NCBI GenBank assembly: GCA_037962975.1
Contig: CM075669.1
Location: forward strand, 109,136,501-109,200,500
Direction of reading: 5' to 3'
Source of the DNA: Clitoria ternatea
Taxonomy: Eukaryota; Streptophyta; Magnoliopsida; Fabales; Fabaceae
DNA: 64,000 nucleotides
Shown: piece by piece, positions 47,291 through 58,475 of the stretch
Layout of the letters: each line of letters opens with the position of its first letter
How positions within the stretch are numbered: position 1 is the first letter of the stretch
Notes under the pieces: generated by a model
What the model was told of the DNA's origin: nothing
What the model saw: the letters and a program-made list of their open reading frames with translations, nothing else
Database searches by the model: none
Made by a program: the position numbers and the translations under genes

Positions 47291-48014
47291 TATGCCATAT
47301 TTGACGACAAGAAATCAAGTTTGAAATCTAGGGAGAAACCTTTAGAGCTGCAATCTTTATAGATTTTAGGTTTATAGTCTTGGTTGAAATGGATGAACAA
47401 GGTGATTTTCTCTTTTGGGTATGTATACAACGTGGTCCCTGTGATGCAAATAACAGAAGCCTCTCACTCCCACGACTTTCCGTTTCTTTTTGTGAAAATA
47501 ATTGTCATTGCCTTGTTTTATTTTGTTAAAACACACGTTTTGTCATATTAATGAAACTCATGTATAAATGCGTATTGAAAAGGTAGCACATTTATTTCTG
47601 TGGGTTGATCAAGTACCGGAAAAGACAAAGGGAAATCAGATGCAAAGAGAAATAAACGTAGGTAAAGAGTTTGATAATAGGGGATGTAATGGGGTTTGCA
47701 GATCTTCCAGTGAATCTCTGAGAACAGTAAGAATTTTGATCATGTATCAGACGACAAGTTTATCCTTCGATCTTGCTTCTGAGAAAGTAATTCAATTATG
47801 GTCCTTGCCCTTATACCTTAGTTTAGTTCTGCTCTGCTTGGATGGGGGATATTCAATTACTTTGCCAAAATTTTGACCTTAATTTTTGCCTGGGCCGCCC
47901 TGTCAGGTTTTCGACTCACCAGGTCGCTCTAATTTTTGCCTAGGCCGCCTTTTCAGGTTTTCAGCCTAGCGAGCATGATTTTTTTGTTTTGTTTTGTTTT
48001 GTTTTGTTTTGTTT
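47291..48014 (-). other. Ogre 3' UTR remainder with (TTTTG)n
   Basis: Non-coding. A duplicated TTTTTGCC(T/A)(G/A)GGCCGCC phrase lies at 47885 and 47935, and six to seven TTTTG units at 47982-48014 abut the integrase stop. Confidence 0.7.
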
Positions 48015-51000
48015 TTAGGCAAAGTATCTTTTGACTGCGTCTGAATTTATAGGCATCGGTAGGTCATCTCCATCCATGTTGGTCAATACCAAAGCTCCAC
48101 CAGAAAAAGCTCTTTTTACCACATATGGTCCCTCATAATTAGGTGTCCATTTCCCTCTGTGATCCTTGTGGATTGGCAGAATTTTCTTGAGAACTAGATC
48201 CGCTTCTTGAAATTGCCGAGGTCGTACCTTCTTTTCATAAGCCTTTTTCATACGCTTCTGATATAACCGTCCGTGAGATAAGGCAGTTAACCTCTTCCCA
48301 TCTATTAGGTTCAGTTGGTCATATCGAACCTGAACCCACCTAGCTTCTTCCAATTTGGCCTCCATGATTACCCTTAAAGATGGGATTTCGACTTCAATAG
48401 GTATGACTGCTTCCATGCCATATACCAAAGAGAACGGGGTTGCCCCTATCGAAGTTTGAACCGAAGTACGATACCCATGTAAAGCAAAAGGGAGCATCTC
48501 ACTCCAATCTTTGTAGGTCACAACCATTTTTTGTACTATCTTCTTGATGTTTTTATTTGCTGCTTCAACCGCTCCATTCATGTTTGGTCGGTACGGGGAG
48601 GATTTATGATGACGGATCTTGTAATTCTCACACAATTCCTTCATCATTTTGTTATTTAGGTTTGTGCCATTGTCAGTAATGATCTGACTTGGCAAGCCAT
48701 ATCGACATATTAGCTCCTTTTTGACAAATTTAACCATAACATTTTTCGTCACATTGGCATAGGACGCTGCCTCGACCCATTTAGTGAAATAGTCGATAGC
48801 GACCAAGATGAAACGATGGCCATTTGAGGCTTTTGGCTCGATGGGCCCAATGACGTCCATACCCCACATAGAGAAGGGCCATGGAGCTGATAAAACATTT
48901 AGGGATGAGGGGGGTGCATGAATTCGGTCAGCGTAGGTTTGACATTTATGGCATTTCCAAACAAAGTCAAAACAGTCAGGTTCCATAGTTGTCCAGTAAT
49001 ACCCAGCTCTTAGGATCTTTCTTGCCATAGCATGGCCATTGGCATGAGTTCCGAAGGATCCTTCGTGAATATCAACCAAGATCCCTTTTGCCTCATTCAC
49101 GTCTACACATCGAAGAAGTACGGAGTCATGATTCCATTTGTAAAGCACATCGCCGTTTAAGAAGAAACCCATAGAAAGTCGTCGTAGGGTTCTTTTATCA
49201 TTTTCTGTAGCTTCCCTAGGGTACTCCCGACTTTTGATGTAGTTTTTGATATCATGATACCAAGGCTTCCCATCTGTCTCCTCATCTATTGATTGGCAGT
49301 ACGCAGGTTGGCCATGGTTGCCTATCTCAATGAGGGGCATGTCACTATCATTGCTTATTTTGAACATCGATGCCAGGGTTGCCAAAACATCGGCTATTTG
49401 ATTATCATCACGAGGAATATGGTGAAAAGAGATCTCGTCAAACCCCTTGATTAATTCTTTGATGTGAGTATAATAAGGAATTAACTTGGTATCCCTAGTC
49501 TCCCACTCATCTTTTAATTGATGAATAACCAATGCAGAATCCCCATAAACTTCCAGCAACCTTACTTTCGTATCTAAAGCTACTTGGATCCCCATAGCAT
49601 ATGCTTCGTATTCGGCGATGTTATTGGTGCAGTCAAAGCATAACCTGGCACAAATAGGGATAATCTTTTTATTTGGAGAAATCAGAACTGCCCCTATTCC
49701 ATGCCCCAGTGCATTAGACGCTCCGTCAAATCTTAAAATCCATTTGTTTCCCTGGGTTTCCTCTTCATTAATCAAGGTCATGATGTCCTCATCAGGAAAC
49801 TCAAATTGTAAGGGTTGATAGTCATCCACAGGTTGGTGCGCCAAATAATCTACTAGAGCACTTCCTTTTATGGCTTTCTGGGTGACATATGTTATGTCAT
49901 ATTCAGTCAACAGAACTTGCCAGCGAGCAATCCTCCCGGTCAAGGCGGGTTTTTCGAAGATGTATTTGACTGGATCCATTTTGGATACAAGCCAAGTAGT
50001 ATGAAACAACATGTATTGTCTTAAACGTCAAGTGGCCCATGCCAATGCACAACAAGTACACTCTAACACAGAATATTTTGACTCGCATTCTGTGAACCTC
50101 TTGCTTAAATAATAAATAGCATGCTCTTTCTTTCCTGTCTCATCATGCTGCCCTAGTACGCAACCCATGGATTCATCCAACACCGTCAAGTAAAGAATGA
50201 GAGGCCTCTTAGGGGTCGGAGGTATCAGGATAGGTGGTTCCTGTAAGTATTGTTTTATCTTGTCAAAGGCTAGTTGACAACCTTCGTTCCATTGTCCTGG
50301 TTGATTCTTGCGGAGTAGCTTGAAAATAGGCTCGCAAGTTGCCGTTAGTTGCAAAATGAATCTAGCGATATAATTTAACCTTCCTAAGAATCCCCGGACC
50401 TCCTTTTCTGTACTGGGCGGAGGCATTTCAAGAATTGCTTTGACTTTATCAGGATCAACTTCTATTCCTTTTTTACTCACTACAAATCCTAGCAATTTGC
50501 TAGATCTCGCACCAAAAGTGCACTTAGCCGGGTTTAGCTTGAGTCTAAACTTTCTCAGTCGCTCAAAAAGTTTTCTTAAGTCATGAATATGCCCTTCCTC
50601 ACTTCGGGATTTAGCAATGACGTCATCTACATAGACTTCTATCTCTTTATGCATCATGTCATGAAACAGGGTCACCATTGCTCTCTGATAAGTTGCCCCA
50701 GCATTTTTTAAACCAAAGGACATCACTTTGTAGAAAAAGGTTCCCCACAGGGTGATAAAGGTAGTTTTCTCCATGTCCTCAGGCGCCATTTTAATTTGGT
50801 TTTACCCAGAGAAACCGTCTATGAATGAGAAGATGGAATTCCGAGCCGTATTATCGACTAGGACATCAATCTGTGGCAAGGGAAAGTCATCCTTGGGACT
50901 GGCTCTATTTAGATCTCGATAATCCACACACATCCGCACCTTTTCGTCTTTCTTTGGGACGGGGACAATGTTGGCCACCCATTGAGGGTATTTTGCAACA

Positions 51001-51459
51001 GCTAGAAATCCAGCATCAAATTGCTTCTTTACTTCATCCTTGATTTTTAAGAGCATCTCGGGCTTCATTCGGCGTAATTTCTGCTTAACCGGGAGACATT
51101 CAGGCTTTAAAGGTAGTTTATGTTCCACGATGTTGTTATCTAACCCAGGCATATCTTGGTAGGACCAAGCAAAGATATCCCGAAACTCTATCAATAACTT
51201 AATCAGTTCTCCCCGTTGTTCTTGGCTCAAGGAAGTGCCAATTTTAACCTCTTTTTTATCTTCTTTATTCCCCAAATTGATGACCTCAATCGCTTCCTGA
51301 TAGGGTTGAATTTCTCTGGCTTCTTGTTCCAACATTCTAGTTAATTCGGGCGAGAGACCATAATCTTCCTCACTATCCCCGTCAGCGTAATCAACCAGAT
51401 ACTCAGAATCCTGAAACGGGGTCGCGATCTTACTGCTTTCGATTGAATCTTTTTTAGGT
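48015..51459 (-). pseudogene. Ogre pol: RT, RNase H, archaeal-type RNase H, integrase
   Basis: The same frame runs from about 51459 to the TAA at 48015-48017 with two nonsense codons: TAA at 50802-50804 (after FSFIDGFSG) and TGA at 50028-50030 (after CCALAWAT). Domains in order: MLEQEAREIQPYQEAI linker; RT with RMCVDYRDLN and YVDDVIAKS (about 50630); RNase H to about 50000; a second RNase H starting WILRFDGASNALGHGIGAV (about 49740); integrase zinc site and GYYWTTMEPD (about 49000); core MDVIGP, ITDNGTN and NMNGAVEAAN; and a C-terminal NYEGPYVV. Catalytic motifs remain, so the protein is broken only by the stops. Both stops look like single changes from sense codons (TAY and CGA). Confidence 0.92.
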
Positions 51460-51834
51460 CAGCATTTAGGTGAATAACAAAAATACTCGAATGAGGGAAA
51501 AGGGAAAGGGAATTTGAGAAAGATGTAAAGAAAGAGATATTGAAATTCAAATATGCATTTATTAATAGAAATTTCAAAACATGACAAAACTTGTTCTGCC
51601 CTTATTGTAAAAGTAAACCCCAAAGCCTTGGGCATAACAATGGGGAAATTAAGTCATTAAGGCAATTACAAATTACTTTGAATCAAAAATTAAACTCGTG
51701 GGGAGTTCAATGGCCTCCCAGTTACAAAGTTCTGTGCCCGGTGAATAGAGGCGCACAAAGCTTGCATCATCATAAGAGTCGTCCTCAATAGCAGCCACTT
51801 GATTTGGATATATTAGGCCTGTGCTCCGAAAACT
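51460..51834 (-). other. Protease-RT linker with candidate Ogre intron
   Basis: After a TAG at 51835-51837 the protease frame continues here with DDSYDDASFVRLYSPGTEL and NWEAIELP, then ends at TAA. A GTAATT donor occurs at 51676 (minus). The pol frame opens again near 51459. Ogre elements are known to splice an intron between protease and RT, so an intron of about 200 bp is likely here; I could not choose the acceptor. Confidence 0.5.
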
Positions 51835-54800
51835 CTAATAAAGGTCACAGATATGGATTCTTTTGATGCGAGGTTCGCGGCCTTCCAAGCGAGCTTTCCT
51901 TCTCTCCTTCTTCTCCTCTATAACCCTCCTTTTGTCGGCTTCAGAGGGTCTATATCCCAAGCCAAATCCACCTTTATTCTCTAGTAATTGTACCACTTTC
52001 AATTCTCCTTTTAGTCCATGTCCCAAACCTTTCCCTAGTTGATACCCATTTCGCAACATCATTTTCGCTATCATCAAGGACGTATTTGACATATGAGCTT
52101 TCATCATTGAGGCTCCTTCCCCTATGTAAGAAGCATTGGCGATTTCTAGTGCTTGAAAGGATGTCTCAAGAGCTTCTTCCGCTGCTTCGATGTAAGGAGT
52201 GGATGAAGGTTTGCTAACCAAAAAATCTTCCTCTCCTGAAACAATTACTAGCTTGTTACCTATGATGAACTTCAGCTTTTGATGTAATGTGGATGGGACC
52301 ACTCCAGCAGAATGGATCCATGGCTGACCCAATAAACAACTATATGCTGGTACGATCCATGACTTGAAAAAGAACTGCAAAAGTACACGGACCTACTTGG
52401 ATAGGAATCTCAATTTCCCCCATTACCTCTCTTTGAGTCCCATCAAAGGCTTGCACTATCATGGTACTTGGTTTCATATGGGTCCCGTCAAAAGGTAATT
52501 TGGCAAGCGTAGATTTGGGCATAACATTAAGAGATGACCCATTATCCACGAGCACTTTTGCCAGAATATGGTCTTGGTATTTGACTGAGATATGGAGGGC
52601 TTTGTTGTGCCCCATTCCCTCTGCTGGTATCTCATCATCGGTAAAAGTCAGATAGTTATCAGCGACAATGTGCCCCACTATCCCTTGGAATTTGTTAACA
52701 GAAATGTCGCGGGTAACATGGGCTTCATTCAAAACTTTCATAAGTGTTTTCCTATGAGGTTCTGAATTAAGCAATAATGACAAAAGAGAAATTTTTGCAG
52801 GCGTGCGATTCAACTGGTTTACCACTTGGTACTCACTTTGACGAATGAATTTTAGAAATTCGTGGGCTTCTTCATCAGATACAGTACTTTTAACCTCCTC
52901 AGTCTCTTTTTCATCAGCTTTAGTTTTTCCACTGCTAGCGTTTCTGATAGCGGACCTAGGGTCTTTTCTTAACTCTGGCGGAGTAAAAATTCTGCCGCTT
53001 CAGGTAACTCCTCCTATTCCAGATATGTTTATTACATCAGAAGAGGATGGTCCATCTGCTTTAGAGCTTTTGGAAATTACATTCATATCGTATTTCCATG
53101 GCACAGCGTGAGAGTCCTTGAATGAAAAAGGAGTAGGTATTTCGATAGTTACTGTTTGAGGCATTGGAGTATCAGTTGGTGCAGAGCTCTTGGTGTAGTA
53201 AATCACTAACGGTACAGGAGCTGGAACCTTCGGTTGCCCATGGATCATATTTACACCATTGGTATGGCGCTTATAGATTTGTACGAAATGACTATCCATC
53301 AACCTTTGAAGGGTTTCATGAAAACTAAGGTCCCAATATGCCTTTATCAATCCTGCCTTAATTAAATGACCATGAATTTCTTTCAATGGTGTTTTGATAT
53401 CACAGACATTTTTCACATATTCCTCTGTTTCTTCTATGACATTAACCCCAGAATCTTCATGATTAGGCAAGGGATTTGTAGCCACATTCGGATTTCCTTC
53501 CCGGAAATTAAGCCACTTGGCTTTAACCAAGTCTTGCACTTTACGTTTCAAAGCCAAACAGTTTTCTGTTGAGTGCCCTGGTGCCCCGGCATGATAGTCA
53601 CATTGAGCATTTGGATCATATCCTTTGGGATAAGGTGGTCCAAGAATTGTGGAAGGACAAGGCACCACAAGGGATTTTTGGATAAGGTGCGGTAACAGTT
53701 CAGTGTAACTCATAGGGATTGGGTCAAACTGAACAGGGTTGCGACCATCGTTTATCCTTCTCTGATTTTGATTAGGGTTTGGTGGCTGAGTCCATTGTTA
53801 CGGTGGTTGTACTGGCATGTGATGATGATTGTGTGGTGGTATGGGTGACTAATAATGAGGTGGTTGATGGGAAGGCTGAGAATGGTTATTGGTAGTAGCA
53901 GCTACTTGAGTATATAACGTGAATTTATAAGGGTCATTCTGGGGAAGAAATGTAGGGTGGTGCGGTCTTTTAGGAAAGTTCCTTAAATCATGGGTGACAG
54001 CATTAGCCCCACCTTCCTTTCTTTTTCCAGTTTGCACATGTTTTTTCATGGAAGGTTCCCCTGATGCAATTTGGGCAATTTTCCCTGTCCTTACCCCATT
54101 TTCCACTCTTTCTCCAATGGTAACAATGTCAGAGAAATTTGATGATACACTCCCAATCATTCTGTCATAAAAGGAGCTTGGAGTGTATCGATGAACATTG
54201 CCACAACCTCCTTCTCTAGTAGTGGGGGGTCCACTTGTGCAGCCACTTCTCGCCAACGCTGGGCATACTCTTTGAAAGACTCATTATCTTTCTTAGTCAT
54301 ATTTTGTAATTGCATCCTGTCTGGTGCCATGTCTAGGTTGTATTTGTATTGTTTCAAGAAGGCATCAGCTAGGTCTCTCCAGCAGTGTATGCGAGCACGT
54401 TCTAGATGCATGTACCAAGTCAGGGCAGCTCCTGCCAAACTATCTTGGAAACAGTGAATGAGCAGTTTATCATCGAGGGTATGGGAAGCCATCTTTCGAC
54501 AGTACATGGTCAGATGATTCCGAGGACAAGACATACCCTGATATTTGTCGAATTCAGGCATTTTAAATTTGGGGGGTATCACCACATCTGGAACCAGGCA
54601 AAGTTCAGATGCGTCTGTTGGGCCAAAACCTCCCACACCTTCCATAACGCGAAGGCGTTCTTCGAGAATCTCCATCTTTCCCTTAGGCTCAGTATTTACA
54701 ATAGCATGATTGGTGGTTTGCACGACGACAGGGCGATGCATCATATACCCATAAGGATAATTATGTTGTGATTGGAGGTGAGGGAATTGTTGTGCTTGAT

Positions 54801-55284
54801 ATGCCAGATTTGACTGTGCCACTGCTTGTGGGTTCGGAATAGGTGTAGTTGCCTGAATTGTGGGTGACTGAGTGTTTCGAAGCTCAGAGGTCCGTGGACT
54901 CGGGACTTGATTCTGAACCTGTGGGTTTAACGGGGGTACTGCGTTCCCATCTTGTGGACCCGAGATTACAGGAGGAACATAACCAGGAGGTAAACCATAC
55001 AACGGAAAGGGTATGAGGTTACCATCCTGATCAGTGAAGGTTTGAGGAGGCATACATCCATATGGCATGCCATAAAATGGTGGTTGCATGGTGCGGGGTT
55101 CAGCAGCTTTGCCCAGGTTTTTGATATCGTTAGCAGACGGAGAAGTTGGTTGACGGTCGTTGTTTATGGATGGGCCCTCTTCTGTGACCCTTTTTTCTAG
55201 AAGCTTAGTCAACTCAGTTATCTGCTCCCTTAAATAGTTGACTTTATTCCTTAAGTTCTCGGTCTCATTATCCGTTTCAGCCAT
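51835..55284 (-). pseudogene. Ogre gag-protease with G-patch
   Basis: Starts MAETDNETENLRNKVNYL at 55284. Gag core includes YQGMSCPRNHLTMYCRKMA and TWYMHLERARIHCWRDLA (54500-54350). A 1-nt frameshift lies near 54172-54178, then TAG at 53849-53851, a TAA near 53788, and TGA at 53000-53002. A C..H..H..C knuckle (CDYHAGAPGHSTENC) lies near 53600. Protease has VLVDNGSSLNVMP (about 52550). A second frameshift lies near 52350-52365. It is followed by a G-patch: MLRNGYQLGKGLGHGLKGEL and GGFGLGYRPS (about 52060-51950). The G-patch after protease is a feature of this lineage. TAG at 51835 probably replaces a Gln codon. Confidence 0.9.
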
Positions 55285-55396
55285 GGGTCTTGTCTGAAGC
55301 CGGGTTCTATAAGGATGTCTCCCCGTGATTTCTTTCTTTCTTTCTTGTTTTTTTTAAATAAAAAAATGTATTAGTGAAAAGAGAAAAGAAAAGAAA

Positions 55397-55403
55397 AAGA
55401 CCA

Positions 55404-55434
<31 letters not shown>

Positions 55435-55480
55435 AAATAAAAATAAAGAAATAAATAATAAAATAAAATAAAAATAAAAA
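55397..55480. repeat. (AAAT)n microsatellite
   Basis: AAATA tetranucleotide runs with slips, just upstream (in element sense) of the gag start; on the minus strand it is TTTA-rich. Confidence 0.9.
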
Positions 55481-55649
55481 TGATTGAAGCGATCATGAGC
55501 CTTGACGAGCATCCTTTTACCGTTACTCAGAACGTCTCGTTCAAAAGTACTAAGTTAAGCAATGTGGAAACTAATATGGTATCATTATGGACGTGAAGCA
55601 ATCATTTTATTACTTTAATAAAAGCATTCATTACATCCAGCAGAAATAA

Positions 55650-57578
55650 TCAGTCTCTCCTAGCTCGGGCAATCATAGCCTTCATTTCATTAAGCTGATT
55701 TTTACAATATTCTAGGAAAACTATAATCTCCTTGGGGGTAGTGAGGGGATTTGTCATTCCATCGGCCTTTCTCAGCAGTTGTGGGATGTCTTCCAAAGTT
55801 CCGTTTGCCAGATACGCTAGCTGGTGGAAGCGGCGCATCCATGAGTGAATGATTTCATCCTGATTTGCTACTTCGGCTCTCATAGATTGTATTATCTCCT
55901 GACATCTGTTCTCTATCTCGTATGCACGCCATTTCTCATCATTTATTTCTTGTCGAGACGTTTCTGTCATATCTTTGATTTGTTGCTCCATGATAGTGAT
56001 TTGAGATTGCAGAAAATCTTTTTCTGCCATGGCTTTCTATTCATTTTCTCTTGCTCTCTCCATCATCTGTTTCAATAGCTGTTTGTCTGCAAGAATAACA
56101 TCTCTTTCTTCATTCTTGGCTTTTAGCTGGGAGTTAGCTGCTCGGAGGAATTGATCTAACTTTTGCCTATGAATCATTTCGGCTTTTCGCTTTCTACTAA
56201 TGTCCTCATAGGCTTGTTCTTTTTCATGATTTTCCCTCTTCAAAAGAGCACAATCTTGATAGGCTTTTGTCAAGTCATCTTCTAACTTCTTATTCTTGAC
56301 TTTCAGCTCCTCTATTTCTCTGGCCCTTTCATCTTCAAAAAGGGGTCCAGTAGATGATTCATACCTCGGAGGGGGATCGAATGTCCTGAATGGCAGCTTG
56401 ACGATAGAGACCCGATTTAGGATCCACTGATAGTATTCTTCTTTGATACCATGACTTCTGACACCTAGCTCTTTCCCTTTCTTACAAACTTTTTGCCAGG
56501 AACCCCTTATATGCTTGAGGGTAGAAGCGTATTCCCCGTTTATCTAGTAGAGGACAAAGGGGGTCAATGACTCTTCACTTGGTGGTCCGAGCAAAGGGTA
56601 AGCCAATTGGCGCTTGGCTATGACCGGATTATAATTGATGCATCCGCGAGTGCCTATGAGCGGGACGTTCGGATAACTTCCACAATGGTGAATGATGGTG
56701 TCAACCTTCAGCCATTGCGGATACCATCTTACCTTTTCAGCAGTGAGCCCAATAAGATGGCTGGCCCATTCACGCCCGCTCTTCACAGTCAACTGGCACC
56801 ACTTTAGGTCTGATATAGGGCATTCAACCTTGCCTGTTTGGCTGAAGACATGCGATGTGAGCCACACATATAAAGCAGGTGAGCAACAAAGGATTCTTTT
56901 CCCCCCTTGAGTATGGCAATAGTCCATGGTACAGTAAACATTTGCCAAAAGTACAGTAATAGGATTTTCACGATGAAGTTTACGGGCCAGGAAAACATCT
57001 ATAGCATCATAGTCTACATAATTCTCAATTCGAGGAAACAAGATGATACCATAAAGGGTAAGTGCTAAGGTATCCATGAAAGTTTCCCAATCTTTATTTT
57101 CAGCCAAACTATTCATGTGTTTTTCCAAATATGCCCTGGTAAACCCTGGTATCTGATTCCTGCATAGTCACGCTTCTTCTAGCTCGGTCGGACTAATCTT
57201 CAGTATTGAAGAAAGGGAGGTGATGTTAGCATATTGCCCAAGTCGTCTGTAAGGTACCTGCCCCTCTAATGGTAAGCCCAAAATCTGCTCGAACTCTTCC
57301 ACTGATGGCGCTAACTGGAAGTCTCGAAATGTGAAGCATCAAAGAGGTGGGTCGTAAAATTAGGCTAAAGCAGTGAGTGCTTCGACCTGTACTTCAACTT
57401 CCAAAAGCTTTAGGATTCTCCCATATTTCCTTGAGAAGGTCATCCTTTGGGTCAGATTCAGCTTCTTTCCCAAAACCTGTAGGCTAGCAGTGTCAATTTT
57501 CCCAACCTTGACATGTAGTAACTTCCTCAATTCGGTCTTGTTGGCCCCACATTCATCTAAATCCACATTAGTTTCCAT
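55650..57578 (-). pseudogene. Ogre ORF1 with five nonsense codons
   Basis: Starts METNVDLDECGANKTELRK at 57578. One frame can be followed with stops at 57360-57362 (TAA), 57339-57341 (TGA), 57168-57170 (TGA), 56544-56546 (TAG) and 56037-56039 (TAG), to the end at 55650. Conserved pieces: AENKDWETFMDTLALTLYGI, ENYVDYDAIDVFLARK and CCSPALYVWLTSHVF, followed by a coiled-coil C-terminal half. This ORF upstream of gag defines Ogre elements; its role is unknown. All five stops are explicable as C-to-T changes (CAA, CGA or CAG ancestors, judged by context). Confidence 0.88.
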
Positions 57579-58453
57579 TTTTGTTGGATACTCGCCAAGT
57601 TCCGATTACTTTCTGGAAGAGGAGAAAAAAAAATCAACTTATGGGCTTGTTATCATTATTTCTTAAAAATATTTTCTGTGTGAATAAATTACAGACATCT
57701 CAGATCATCCACTTTTTGGAAAACTTTACATAAAAACTTACGATCCAAAAGGCCTATAATTTAAAGCACAAAATTGAACGGGCTTGAACTATTTGCCCCA
57801 TGTCAAAGTATTGGGCTTTTTTTTAAGAAAATGTTTATTGGAAAAGGAGTCTTTTAATTTAGAAAAAAAAGGAAGGTAAAATACCATTGCCCCTTGTGTT
57901 CTCTATACAGGGTTTGTCTGAAAGCCTCTTATCAGTTTTAAGGTTCCTTTAATAGTGTCCTTTCACATTGGGTGGCTATTTTAAATCACTAAAGGCCACT
58001 AGAGCTTAGACTCTACCCATGATGTGGACCACAACGATAGGAAATCTACCAGGTGTGGGCACCATCAGAAAGTCACACTCTAGCTGAGGCTCTCACGATG
58101 TCAGACGGAGACGAATGTCCCAAATGACACCGCTACACAACCTCCCCTAAACTTAATGGTTTATTCAGACCCTTGGGTGTAGGGTCCCACTCAGAATGTG
58201 TGTGAAAAAGTGTAAGTGTAGTGTGTGAGGGGCATACCTACAATTTACCCTTCCTTCACAAGAAACAAACACAGAGCAAATAATAATAAAAAAATCATCT
58301 ACCCTAAGGTTCAATAATACAAAATATAACATCTTTTACCCTAAGGTTCGATAGTAACATATATCAACAAAACACATGGCATAAACATAGACAAGAAATC
58401 ATGTAGGATAATTCTAATATACTTAAACAAATTAAACGGGCTTGACTCTCTAA
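57579..58453 (-). other. Ogre leader between primer site and ORF1
   Basis: No coding signal; untranslated leader of the element. Confidence 0.7.
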
Positions 58454-58473
58454 GGTCCCCAGTGGAGTCGCCA
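58454..58473 (-). promoter_or_regulatory. Primer-binding site of Ogre element
   Basis: TGGCGACTCCACTGGGGACC on the minus strand, two bases inside the LTR end. This is the Ogre-type primer site, generally attributed to tRNA-Arg (from family knowledge). Confidence 0.85.
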
Positions 58474-58475
58474 TC

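Noticed and set aside
46781..47430. Overlapping minus-strand frames with repeated NMAPFYFSV phrases
   Set aside because: These translate the 3' UTR tandem repeat.
47568..47876. 102-codon plus-strand frame in the Ogre 3' UTR
   Set aside because: No domain, wrong strand for the element, and AT-rich spacer composition.
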